The notes under the pieces: model-generated
What the model was told of the DNA's origin: nothing
The model's input: the letters and a program-made list of their open reading frames with translations, nothing else
The model's database searches: none
NCBI GenBank assembly: GCA_947483555.1
Contig: CANKMW010000007.1
Span: 83,515-147,514, forward strand
DNA: 64,000 nucleotides
Origin: Myxococcales bacterium
Lineage (GTDB): Bacteria > Myxococcota_A > Polyangia > Haliangiales > Haliangiaceae
Direction of reading: 5' to 3'
Part shown: positions 18,033 to 27,267 of the stretch, piece by piece
Numbering within the stretch: the stretch's first letter is position 1
How the letters are laid out: each line of letters begins with the position of its first letter
Position numbers and translations under genes: made by a program

Positions 18033-19388
18033 GTGAAGCGAGGTGTCGCCATCGCCATCGGTGCGAGCGCGATCATGCACGTTTCGGTGTTGCTGGCGCT
18101 CGATGCGGTCGACCCGCCGCAAGACGAGCCGCGCAAGCCCGCGCTCATCCTCAGTCTGTTCGAACGGCTCCCGCCGGCGGTCCCCATCGACGTCACGATG
18201 TTCGTGGTGCCCCCGCCCCAGGTCGCCCTCGCACCTACACCGACCACCAGTCTGCTGCCCGACAGCGCAGCCGCAGCCGAAACCGCAGCCGAAACCGAAA
18301 CCGCAGCCGAAACCGAAACCGCAGCCGAAACCGAAACCGAAACCGCAGCCGAAACCGAAACCGAAACCGAAACCGAAACCGCAGCCGAAACCGAAACCGC
18401 AGCCGAAACCGAAACCGCAGCCGTTGGCCCAGATCCGCTCGTCCTGAGCGACGGGCGAAGCCCGGAGTCGAAGGACGCATCCCGCCCACCCGGCGCCCTC
18501 TCGATGCGCCGCGCCGCCGCCCCCGATCTCGATCCGCACCGCCAGCAGCTGCGCATCGTCGACGATCCCGACGCCGCACCGCCGTGGACACCTCCCCGGC
18601 CCTCGGACGAGCTCGATCCGAGCGGCGGCGGCACCTACCGCCGCCGCCGCCCCGGCTACGTCGGCAAGGTCGCGCCCGACGGCGACGTCACGTTCGAGGA
18701 CGGCAAGTCGTTCTCCGCCGAGTGGCGCCTCCCCAACCCCGCGAAGGTCGTCAAGCGCGCGGCCAAGGGGCTCCAGAACTGGTACCGCGATCCCGGCGCC
18801 CAGGTCCGCAGCCAGGAGGTCGACAAGTCGACCTGCCACCGCGGTGGTGGCGACGGCACCAACAACTGCCTGGTCGTCAGCGACTACGGCGGCCGCACCG
18901 ACAACCTCGGCGGTCTGACGGAGTCCACCAAGATCGACGAGGACGACGGGGTGCTCATCCCGATCCTCGGCGGCCGCGTCGAGCTCACCGACTACGTCAT
19001 GCGCAAGGTCGGCATGGACCCGTACCAGTCCGACAAGTTGCGCTGGATGGATGCCACCCGTGACGAGCGGGTGCAGATCAGCCGCGTCCATCGCGCCCGC
19101 CAGCTCGCCGGCGCCAACCAGTCGATGAAGCGCCACCTCGACCGGCTGTGGGCGCGCACCGATCTCGACCTCGCCGCCAAGCGCGCGGCGCTGTTCGAGC
19201 TGTGGGACGACGGCGCCGAGGACGGTGACGCAGCGGTGGTCGAGGCCGCGACCCGCACCCGCGCACAGGTGATCGGGTTCGTGCGCGCGCGCCTGGCGGC
19301 CGCCGCCACCGGCGCGTACACCGAGTCCGAGCTCGACGCCCTCAACCGGCGCCGGACGTCGCGGGCTCGCTTCGCGCCTTACGACTGA
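18033..19388 (+). CDS. TonB-like single-pass protein with Ala-Glu/Thr-Glu repeats and a conserved unknown domain
   Basis: With a GTG start at 18033 the protein (451 aa) begins with a TonB-like anchor (VKRGVAIAIGASAIMH...). It continues with a proline-rich piece, a low-complexity spacer of A-E/T-E dipeptides encoded by a hexanucleotide repeat, and a folded-looking C-terminal domain (GYVGKVAPDGDVTFEDG; RVELTDYVMRKVGMDPYQSDKLRWMDATRDER; ALNRRRTSRARFAPYD). I recall that C-terminal domain as a recurring uncharacterised module in Myxococcota, not the TonB C-terminal fold. A dispersed palindromic element (18440-18479) is inserted in frame. An ATG at 17922 would add 37 residues without recognisable features. 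Divergent from the ECF sigma gene. Function unknown; it may span the periplasm. Confidence 0.7.
   Translation: MKRGVAIAIGASAIMHVSVLLALDAVDPPQDEPRKPALILSLFERLPPAVPIDVTMFVVPPPQVALAPTPTTSLLPDSAAAAETAAETETAAETETAAETETETAAETETETETETAAETETAAETETAAVGPDPLVLSDGRSPESKDASRPPGALSMRRAAAPDLDPHRQQLRIVDDPDAAPPWTPPRPSDELDPSGGGTYRRRRPGYVGKVAPDGDVTFEDGKSFSAEWRLPNPAKVVKRAAKGLQNWYRDPGAQVRSQEVDKSTCHRGGGDGTNNCLVVSDYGGRTDNLGGLTESTKIDEDDGVLIPILGGRVELTDYVMRKVGMDPYQSDKLRWMDATRDERVQISRVHRARQLAGANQSMKRHLDRLWARTDLDLAAKRAALFELWDDGAEDGDAAVVEAATRTRAQVIGFVRARLAAAATGAYTESELDALNRRRTSRARFAPYD
18266..18422. repeat. hexanucleotide repeat CCGAAA/CCGCAG
   Basis: About 25 tandem hexamers mixing CCGAAA and CCGCAG, encoding T-E and A-E dipeptides on plus. 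The minus strand of the same array reads as F-G/C-G dipeptides and is a shadow. Copy number is likely to vary between strains. Confidence 0.9.
18440..18479. repeat. dispersed palindromic element, in-frame copy inside a gene
   Basis: CGTCCTGAGCGA...GAGTCGAAGGACGCA: the same outer arms as the intergenic copies at 32231 and 63725/63924. It encodes LVLSDGRSPESKDAS without breaking the frame. Confidence 0.75.
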
Positions 19389-19515
19389 GCCTCCCGCACC
19401 GGCGGGGGCGGGCGCGGCCACGGCGTGCCCGGACGCCGCCAAGATCCGCGCAGCGCTCGAGGACAGCAAGCTGTTCGTCAAGCGGGGCCACGACGGCTCC
19501 ACCGTCGAGGAATGA
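19387..19515 (+). other. orphan C-terminal coding remnant, 42 codons
   Basis: Directly after the TonB-like gene, in another frame, the sequence reads as a Pro/Ala linker followed by CPDAAKIRAALEDSKLFVKRG...STVEE and a stop. There is no start codon or ribosome site. It may be the tail of a lost gene or the former C-terminus of the preceding gene after a frameshift. Confidence 0.35.
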
Positions 19516-19550
19516 GCGCTACGACCGCGCCGCCATCGCACCGCATGGGT

Positions 19551-19556
19551 TAACCT
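19551..19556 (+). promoter_or_regulatory. -10-like TAACCT, 6 nt before the antiporter GTG
   Basis: TAACCT lies within the palindrome GGTTAACC, six bases from GTG 19563. This puts the start codon at the expected transcription start; no Shine-Dalgarno is seen. Confidence 0.5.
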
Positions 19557-19562
19557 CGAGGC

Positions 19563-21674
19563 GTGGATGGGCACGCGCTGATCCAGACGCTGGCGCTGGT
19601 GGTCGGCACCGCCGCGGTGACGACGGTGCTGTTCCAGCGCCTGCGCCTGCCCGTGGTGCTCGGCTACCTGGTCGCCGGCGTCCTGGTCGGCCCGTACACC
19701 AGCGTGTGGTTCGTCGCCGATTCGGGGGTGGTGGCGACGCTGGCCGAGCTGGGCGTGATCCTGCTGATGTTCTCGATCGGCCTCGAGCTCAGCGTCCGCG
19801 GCGTGGTCGGCGTCGGCGTCGGCGCCGTCGTCGCCACCGTGATCGAGGTCGGCCTGATGCTGGTGCTCGGCACCGCGGTGGGCCGCATCTTCGGGCTGAC
19901 CAGCCAGGCCAGCCTGTTCGTCGGTGCCATCGTCGCCATCTCGTCGACCACGATCATCTCGCGCTCGTTCGCGGACCACCCGCCGCCACCCGAGCACCGC
20001 CGCCGCGTCTTCTCGCTGCTCGTGATCGAGGACCTGCTCGCCATCCTGCTGCTCACCGTGCTCACCGCGGTCGGCGGCGGCGCCGGGCTGGGCTGGGCCG
20101 ACCTGGCGGTGACGCTCGGCAAGCTGGCCGGCTTCCTGGTCGCCACGGTCGGCGGCGGACTCCTGATCGTACCGCGCCTGGTCCGCGCCACCGTCGCGCT
20201 CGGCCGCCGCGAGACCACGCTGGTGCTCGCCGTCGGGCTGTGTTTCGGGCTCGCCATCCTGGCCGACGCGGTCGGCTACTCGGTCGCGCTCGGTGCGTTC
20301 CTGGCCGGCGCGCTCACCGCCGAGGCCGGCGAGAACCACGCCATCGAGCCGCTGGTCGAGCCGGTCCGCGACCTGTTCGCCGCCGTCTTCTTCGTCTCGG
20401 TCGGCATGTTGATCGATCCCCAGGCCATCGTCGATCACTGGCTCGAGATCGCGGTCGTGCTCGCCGTCGTGGTCGGCGGCAAGATGGTCGCCGTCACCGT
20501 GGGCGTGTTCCTGGCCGGACGCGGCGTGCCGGCGGCGGTCGCGACCGGCATGACCATGGCCCAGATCGGCGAGCTGTCGTTCGTCGCCGCCAGCATCGGC
20601 GTGACCAGCAACGTGTTGCCGCCGGCGTGGTACGCCGTCGCGGTCGCGGTGTCCGCGGTGACCACCGCCCTCACGCCACCCCTGGTCCGACGCGGCCCGA
20701 TGGTCGCCGCCTGGCTCGAGCCCCGGCTGCCGCGCCGGCTGGCGACGTTCGCCGCCCTCTACGGCTCGTGGATCGAGGCGCTGCGGCCCAACGCGCAGCG
20801 CGCCACCGTGGCGCGGTCTCGGCGCCGCATCAGCCTGCTCGCCGTTGACGGGCTGCTGCTGTTCGGCGTCGCGCTGGCCACCGGCCTCTTGCTCACACCG
20901 GCGACCCGCGACCTGGCGCGCGGGCTGGCGATCGACGAGCGCCTGGCCCGGATCATCGTGGTGTCCGGAGCCTGCGTGCTGGCGGTGCCGCTGCTGCTCG
21001 GCGTGGCGCGGCTGTCGGGCTCGCTGGCCACCGCGATCGCCGAGCGCGCGCTGCCGGCCCGCGGCGGCCTCGATCTCGCCGCCGCGCCGCGCCGCATGTT
21101 GATCGTGGCGTTGCAGGTGCCGATCCTCCTGGTCGCCACGCTGCCGGCGATCGGCGTCGCCGGCGCGATCGCCCCACCGCTGGCCGGCGCGCTGCTCGCC
21201 GTGCTCGTGATCTACGAGGCGTGGCGGGTGTGGCACAGCGCCGGCGACCTCGACGCCCACGTCCGCGCCGGCGCCGAGGCCATCGTCGAGTTGCTGTCGG
21301 CGCAAGGGCGCCGCGCGGCCACCGAACCACCGCCCGATCTGGCCTCGCCGCACGCCGGCCCCGCCGCGGTCGCCGATCTCACCGAGATCGAGACCGTGCT
21401 GCCCGGCCTCGGCACCCCGACCGCGGTCCGGGTCGCGGCCACCAGCGCGCTGGCCGGCAAGACGCTGGGCGCTGCCAACCTGCGCGGCCGCACCGGCGCC
21501 ACCGTGCTCGCGATCCAGCGCGGCGCGCACAGCATCGCGGTGCCGTCGGCCGACGACACCATCGAGGCCAACGACGTGCTGGCCCTGGCCGGCTCGTCGG
21601 ACGCCATCGGCGCCGCGACGGCGCTGCTGTCGGCGGCGGCCGCCGATCACGCGACCGCGGCTACGGCTCGATGA
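19563..21674 (+). CDS. CPA2-family cation/proton antiporter with C-terminal RCK_C-like domain
   Basis: A 703-aa integral membrane protein. The N-terminal about 380 residues form the KefB/Na+-H+ exchanger fold: LRLPVVLGYLVAGVLVGP at the start, ELGVILLMFSIGLELS, and VGAIVAISSTTIISRSF. A second hydrophobic block follows (about 430-560). The last about 90 residues (TAVRVAATSALAGKTLGAANLRGRTGATVLAIQRG...NDVLALAGS) match a TrkA-C/RCK_C ligand-binding domain; the NAD-binding TrkA-N domain usual in KefB is missing. It probably exchanges K+ or Na+ for protons under control of a ligand at RCK_C. GTG start at 19563; its -10-like element lies six bases upstream. Confidence 0.88.
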   Translation: MDGHALIQTLALVVGTAAVTTVLFQRLRLPVVLGYLVAGVLVGPYTSVWFVADSGVVATLAELGVILLMFSIGLELSVRGVVGVGVGAVVATVIEVGLMLVLGTAVGRIFGLTSQASLFVGAIVAISSTTIISRSFADHPPPPEHRRRVFSLLVIEDLLAILLLTVLTAVGGGAGLGWADLAVTLGKLAGFLVATVGGGLLIVPRLVRATVALGRRETTLVLAVGLCFGLAILADAVGYSVALGAFLAGALTAEAGENHAIEPLVEPVRDLFAAVFFVSVGMLIDPQAIVDHWLEIAVVLAVVVGGKMVAVTVGVFLAGRGVPAAVATGMTMAQIGELSFVAASIGVTSNVLPPAWYAVAVAVSAVTTALTPPLVRRGPMVAAWLEPRLPRRLATFAALYGSWIEALRPNAQRATVARSRRRISLLAVDGLLLFGVALATGLLLTPATRDLARGLAIDERLARIIVVSGACVLAVPLLLGVARLSGSLATAIAERALPARGGLDLAAAPRRMLIVALQVPILLVATLPAIGVAGAIAPPLAGALLAVLVIYEAWRVWHSAGDLDAHVRAGAEAIVELLSAQGRRAATEPPPDLASPHAGPAAVADLTEIETVLPGLGTPTAVRVAATSALAGKTLGAANLRGRTGATVLAIQRGAHSIAVPSADDTIEANDVLALAGSSDAIGAATALLSAAAADHATAATAR

Positions 21675-21734
21675 AGCCGCCGACCGTCGTCTCGATGCGG
21701 AAGTTCGACGCGCTCGGCCTGGAAGATGTCCATG

Positions 21735-22457
21735 TCATGGCGGGCAGCGGGCCCGCGCGACGTACACGTGGGCCGGATCGAAGGCGTCGTCCGCGGCGCC
21801 GATCGCCGTGAACGCCTCGCCGATGCCGTCGGTCCACGGCTGACTCGACCAGTAGCGGATGCCGGTGATGGTCCCCGCCGCGTCGTGGTCCCAGCCCAGC
21901 AGCACCATCGAGTGGCCGAGCCCATCGGCGCGCCAGGCCTGGACGAAGTCACCCGGCCGGGCGTGCTCGAGCGACGCCAGGCGCGAGCCCAGTCCGGACC
22001 GCGACAACGCCTCGACCGCCCCGGCACCGCCGACCTCCGGCACGTACCAGGTGCGCTTGAAGGCCCGGGCCTCGTCGGCGTCGAGCGCACCGGCGACGCC
22101 GCCCGGACATTGCTCCAGCGCCCGCCAGAACACCTCGAGGGTCACGCCGACACAGTGGTTGCCGTCGCCACCGCTGGCGATCACCTCGACGCCGAGCGCG
22201 AGGTCGCGGGTGGTTCCCGAGGTGCCAGCGCGCGCCGGCCACGCGTAACCACCGAAGCCGCCCGCCGGGTAGCCGGCGACCAGCTCGAGCACGCGGACGT
22301 TGAAGCTGGGCGCCGCGGCGACCGCGCTGGCGGCGACCGGCTCGACGACCGCGCCACCCTCGCCGGCCGCCGCGCACCCCGCGCCGGCGAGCGCGACGCT
22401 GACGAGCAGCGGCGCGAGCACGAAGACGAAGGCGGGCGCGTCGGGCACGCCGTTCAT
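21735..22457 (-). CDS. putative secreted cysteine-hydrolase-like lipoprotein
   Basis: A 240-aa protein with a signal peptide and lipobox-like AGAGC (C28). Its mature part has a Cys in GNHCVGVTLEVF (C102) and a His in GHSMVLLGWD (H182), followed by RYWSSQPWTDGIG. The order Cys helix, then PGDFVQAWR, then GHSMVLLGW strand recalls the papain-like NlpC/P60 or CHAP fold, where Cys and His are catalytic. I infer a cell-wall or amide hydrolase, but no domain is matched with certainty. The ATG at 22457 was preferred to 22505 because a signal peptide starts there. Convergent with the antiporter. Confidence 0.55.
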   Translation of the reverse strand: MNGVPDAPAFVFVLAPLLVSVALAGAGCAAAGEGGAVVEPVAASAVAAAPSFNVRVLELVAGYPAGGFGGYAWPARAGTSGTTRDLALGVEVIASGGDGNHCVGVTLEVFWRALEQCPGGVAGALDADEARAFKRTWYVPEVGGAGAVEALSRSGLGSRLASLEHARPGDFVQAWRADGLGHSMVLLGWDHDAAGTITGIRYWSSQPWTDGIGEAFTAIGAADDAFDPAHVYVARARCPP

Positions 22458-22539
22458 CCTTCGCCACCGAGATGAGGCGCGCAACCCGGGCGAGCCGCAT
22501 TCCATGAACCGCTGCCGGTCCTCGACCCGAGCAGGTGGG

Positions 22540-24576
<2,037 letters not shown>

Positions 24577-24585
24577 GGCGCCGGC

Positions 24586-24591
24586 TCTATA
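24586..24591 (-). promoter_or_regulatory. -10-like TATAGA before EF-G
   Basis: Reading on minus, TATAGA is followed by nine bases and the EF-G ATG. No Shine-Dalgarno lies between them. Confidence 0.45.
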
Positions 24592-24649
24592 GCACAGGCG
24601 CCTCGTCGGCGGCGCCCCCCGCAAGTTGGCCCGCGCCGTGGGTTTCCGG

Positions 24650-24655
24650 TACCAT
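24650..24655 (+). promoter_or_regulatory. -10-like TACCAT before the TPR gene
   Basis: TACCAT ends eight bases before ATG 24664. A TTGGCC at 24626-24631 could act as -35 with an 18-bp spacer. Confidence 0.45.
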
Positions 24656-24663
24656 GCGAGCAC

Positions 24664-25623
24664 ATGATGGCTGGTAGGTTGATGCCTCGATTCGCGCTGG
24701 GGATCGCGACCGGGTTGGCGCTCGCGCTGACCTGGCCCGCGCAGGTGGCCGCGCAGCCTGACTTCAAGGCGGCGGCCGAACACTACAAGGCGGCCCAGGC
24801 AGCGGAGGCGGCCGGCAACTTCTCGGGCGCGGCGCTCGAGTACGGCATCGCCTACGACCTGACCAAGGACCCCATCCTCTTCTTCAAGATCGGCACCGCC
24901 AACGAGAAGGCGAACAAGTGCAACATCGCGCTGACGTACTTCCATCGCTACCTCAAGGAAGGCAACCCGAGCGACGAGTACAAGCGCCTGACCGAGGAGA
25001 AGATCGCCGGGTGCAAGGCGGCGGTCGGTGATACCGGTGGCGGCGGCGGTGACACCGGCGGCGGCGGTGGCGGCGGCGACACCGGCGGCGGCGACGGCGG
25101 CGACACCGGCGGCGGCGGCGACGGCGACACCGGCGGCGGCGGCGGTGATACCGGCGGCGGCGGTGGCGGTGACACCGGCGGCGACGGGCTCGGCGGCGGA
25201 GCCGGCCCCAGCTTCGTCGACGGCGACGCATCGTGGAAACGCTCGGCAGCCTGGATCTCGACCGGCACCACCATCGGACTCCTGGCGGTGGCCACCGTCC
25301 TCTACATGTCGGCCGAGGGATCCGAGGAAGATCTGCAGGCGCTGATCGATTTCCGCGACCAGTCCGGCCAGCCGGTGCCGTTCGAGCAGGTCCGCGCGCA
25401 GTACGACGACCTGGTCGACGAGGGCGAGCGGTTCGAGAAGCTGGCCACCTACGCGTTCGCGGCCGCCGGCGTCAGCGCCGCCGCCGCGGTCACCTTCTTC
25501 GTCCTCGACAGCAAGGCCGGCGGTCGCGAGAAGCCGGTCGGCTTCGTCGGCCACGCCGTGCCCAGGGTCACGCCACGGCTCGGCCGCGAGAGCGCCGGGG
25601 TCGTGCTGGGCTGGGAGTTCTGA
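24664..25623 (+). CDS. TPR-type secreted protein with GDTGGGG repeat spacer and membrane segments
   Basis: A 319-aa protein. A signal peptide (ATG 24664 or the nearer ATG 24682) ends around AQVAAQ. Next comes a pair of TPR-like helices ([31 protein letters not shown] ... FHRYLKEG) as in Myxococcota 'tetratricopeptide' envelope proteins. A Gly/Asp/Thr-rich low-complexity spacer follows, then two hydrophobic segments ([18 protein letters not shown] and [17 protein letters not shown]) around a charged loop. Function unknown; the plan (soluble TPR, flexible spacer, two helices) suggests an envelope scaffold. It is followed by a lipoprotein gene two bases downstream, so the two are co-transcribed. 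Divergent from EF-G. Confidence 0.75.
   Translation: MMAGRLMPRFALGIATGLALALTWPAQVAAQPDFKAAAEHYKAAQAAEAAGNFSGAALEYGIAYDLTKDPILFFKIGTANEKANKCNIALTYFHRYLKEGNPSDEYKRLTEEKIAGCKAAVGDTGGGGGDTGGGGGGGDTGGGDGGDTGGGGDGDTGGGGGDTGGGGGGDTGGDGLGGGAGPSFVDGDASWKRSAAWISTGTTIGLLAVATVLYMSAEGSEEDLQALIDFRDQSGQPVPFEQVRAQYDDLVDEGERFEKLATYAFAAAGVSAAAAVTFFVLDSKAGGREKPVGFVGHAVPRVTPRLGRESAGVVLGWEF
25029..25190. repeat. GGC-rich tandem repeat encoding GDTGGGG units
   Basis: Eight or so units of 15-24 bp, each with GACACC or GATACC flanked by GGC/GGT runs. The unit length varies in steps of three bases, so the frame is kept. Confidence 0.85.
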
Positions 25624-25625
25624 CG

Positions 25626-26336
25626 ATGAATCGCCTCCTGCTACCGACGCTGCTGGTCGGAGTCCTGCTGGCGGGACCCGGTCTCGCGGCCTGCTACCAG
25701 ACCCCGTCGCCCGAGTGCGCGTTCGCCTGCGAATCCGGCGGCGACGAGTCGTGCCCGACGGACTACACCTGCCGGGCCGACAACATCTGCCGGCGGGTCG
25801 GCGTGCCTGACAGCTTCGCCTGTCCCGATCTGCCCCGCGACGCCGCGGTGACCGACACCGGGACCGACGCCCCGATCGACGTCGCCGAGATCGACGCCCC
25901 CACCGATGCCGCCATCGATGGCATCGACGCCGCGTCCATCGACGCCGCCGTCGACGCCGCCACCGACGCGCCCACCGACGCCGCCACCGACGCGCCCGCC
26001 GACGCCTTCGCCGGCCTGCGCATCACCACCACCGGGCCGGTGGATTTTGGAACCACCCCGATGGGGACCGCGGTCACGCGCCCGATCGTCGTGACCAACG
26101 ACGGCAGCGCGCAGACCGGCAACATCACGGTCACCGTGGCGACCGGCACCGGGTATGCCCGCGTCACCGCTGGTGACACGTGTAATGGACAGCCGCTGAC
26201 CATGGGCAACACCTGCACGTTCGACGTCTCGTTCGACCCGCTCACGGCAGGCGCGGGGACGTTGACCGGCATGGCCCAGGTCACGGCGAGCCCGGGCGGC
26301 ACGACGTCGATCAACCTGACCGGCTTCGGGCAGTAG
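25626..26336 (+). CDS. cysteine-rich lipoprotein with Asp-Ala linker and ASH/choice-of-anchor-like domain
   Basis: A 236-aa protein starting two bases after the TPR gene stop. Lipobox LAAC (C23), then a Cys-rich knot ([10 protein letters not shown]...[15 protein letters not shown]) typical of Myxococcota surface lipoproteins, a linker of D-A-x repeats (residues about 75-125), and an Ig-like C-terminal domain with [21 protein letters not shown] and [13 protein letters not shown]. That pattern is characteristic of the ASH/choice-of-anchor D family. Probably exported to the outer membrane or surface. Ligand unknown. Confidence 0.8.
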   Translation: MNRLLLPTLLVGVLLAGPGLAACYQTPSPECAFACESGGDESCPTDYTCRADNICRRVGVPDSFACPDLPRDAAVTDTGTDAPIDVAEIDAPTDAAIDGIDAASIDAAVDAATDAPTDAATDAPADAFAGLRITTTGPVDFGTTPMGTAVTRPIVVTNDGSAQTGNITVTVATGTGYARVTAGDTCNGQPLTMGNTCTFDVSFDPLTAGAGTLTGMAQVTASPGGTTSINLTGFGQ

Positions 26337-26347
26337 GCTCGGCCCAC

Positions 26348-26383
26348 CAGCGGGCACGGCAGCGGGCACGGCATCGGGCACGG
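26348..26383. repeat. three 12-bp tandem repeats (CAGCGGGCACGG)
   Basis: CAGCGGGCACGG occurs at 26348-26359 and 26360-26371, and a variant CATCGGGCACGG at 26372-26383. A related GTGCCC microrepeat occurs at 54065-54081. Confidence 0.85.
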
Positions 26384-26385
26384 CA

Positions 26386-26407
26386 GGCCTGCCCGATGGG
26401 GCAGGCC
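26386..26407 (+). terminator. hairpin after the lipoprotein gene
   Basis: GGCCTGCCC (26386-26394) and GGGCAGGCC (26399-26407) form a perfect 9-bp stem with a GATG loop. It lies between the lipoprotein stop and the next promoter. No T-run follows. Confidence 0.55.
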
Positions 26408-26443
26408 GCCATCGCCGACGTGGTCACACCGCGCCGGGGGTGG

Positions 26444-26449
26444 TAGCTT
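26444..26449 (+). promoter_or_regulatory. -10-like TAGCTT before the HEAT protein
   Basis: TAGCTT ends nine bases before ATG 26459. A TGGTCA at 26421-26426 sits 17 bp upstream as a weak -35. Confidence 0.45.
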
Positions 26450-26458
26450 CCGGCCGCC

Positions 26459-27184
26459 ATGGTGTTTGGATTGTTCTCCAAGGAAAAGTCGCTGCAGCGC
26501 ACGATCGAGAAGGCCACCAACAAGCTGGCCCAGCAGGCCGACCGCTGGGCGGCGCTCGAGAAGCTGCGCGAGGACGGCTCCGACGACGCGCTGTTCGGGT
26601 TGTTCAAGCGCTTCGCGGTCACCAGCGGCAACCAGGTCGAGGATCAGCAGGAGAAGACCTGGACCGTCGACGTGATCGTCGCCAAGGGCCCGGCGGCGCT
26701 CGGGCCGTTGCGGCGCTACATCAAGAGCGCGGCCCACATCTCGTACGCCCTGCAGGTGCTCGAGCGGGTCGCGACCACGGAGCAAGCGCTCGAGGTGGTC
26801 GATACCATCGTCGCCGCCGAGGCGCCGGGATACACGCGCGACCCCGAGCGGCGCCTGGATCTCATCCGCTGGATGTCGGAGTGGAAGGCCGGCCACCCCG
26901 ACGTCTTCACGCGCATCCTGCCCTACGTCACCGACTTCGATCAGAACGTGCGCGTCGCCGCTACCGACGGCATCGCCGACGCCGACATCGGGCTCACCGG
27001 TCCGGTGCTGCTGGCCGCCTTCCTGCGCCCCGAGGAGGAGAGCGGACGCTTCCGGCGCCGGGTCGCCGAGGTGCTGGCCGCCAAGAAGTTCGCCCTCGGT
27101 GACAAGGCCGGCGCGGTCGCGCCGCACCTGGTCGGCCCGGTCTCCGGTTTCGCCGTCGACGGCGGCGTGCTGATCCAGCGCTGA
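26459..27184 (+). CDS. HEAT-repeat-like cytoplasmic protein
   Basis: A 241-aa protein with no signal peptide. It is built of paired amphipathic helices (ALEKLREDGSDDALFGLFKRF; ALGPLRRYIKSAAHISYALQVLERV; DVFTRILPYVTDFDQNVRVAATDGIAD), the last being a typical HEAT unit with D-NVR. No catalytic motif is visible. I recall similar stand-alone HEAT proteins in Myxococcota but no assigned role; a scaffold or adaptor is the most that can be said. It ends 83 bases before the ATPase gene, with the 15-bp repeat array in between. Confidence 0.7.
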   Translation: MVFGLFSKEKSLQRTIEKATNKLAQQADRWAALEKLREDGSDDALFGLFKRFAVTSGNQVEDQQEKTWTVDVIVAKGPAALGPLRRYIKSAAHISYALQVLERVATTEQALEVVDTIVAAEAPGYTRDPERRLDLIRWMSEWKAGHPDVFTRILPYVTDFDQNVRVAATDGIADADIGLTGPVLLAAFLRPEEESGRFRRRVAEVLAAKKFALGDKAGAVAPHLVGPVSGFAVDGGVLIQR

Positions 27185-27200
27185 GTCGCGCCGGCCGGGC

Positions 27201-27260
27201 GTTGACAAGCCACGACTTGACAAGTCACGACTTGACAAGTCACGACTTGACAAGTCACGC
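27201..27260. repeat. four 15-bp direct repeats just upstream of the ATPase gene
   Basis: CTTGACAAGTCACGA is repeated four times (27201-27215, 27216-27230, 27231-27245, 27246-27260); the middle two units are identical and the outer two differ by one or two bases. Each unit contains the half-palindrome CTTG-A-CAAG and a TTGACA. The array ends seven bases before the ATG at 27268. It could be an operator, an iteron-like array or a slippage product. Confidence 0.9.
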
Positions 27261-27267
27261 TGATCAC

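Noticed and set aside
17937..21650. Long minus-strand frame with F-G/C-G repeats opposite the TonB-like gene and the antiporter
   Set aside because: It is the antisense of the CCGAAA/CCGCAG hexamer and of an obvious antiporter gene. No start, fold or domain of its own.
24950..25300. Minus-strand Pro/Ser or Arg/Cys-rich frames over the GDTGGGG repeat
   Set aside because: They are antisense readings of the Gly-rich repeat of a gene with a signal peptide and TPR helices.
27201..27260. Mini-CRISPR array
   Set aside because: Units are contiguous with no spacers and are only 15 bp long. No cas genes.
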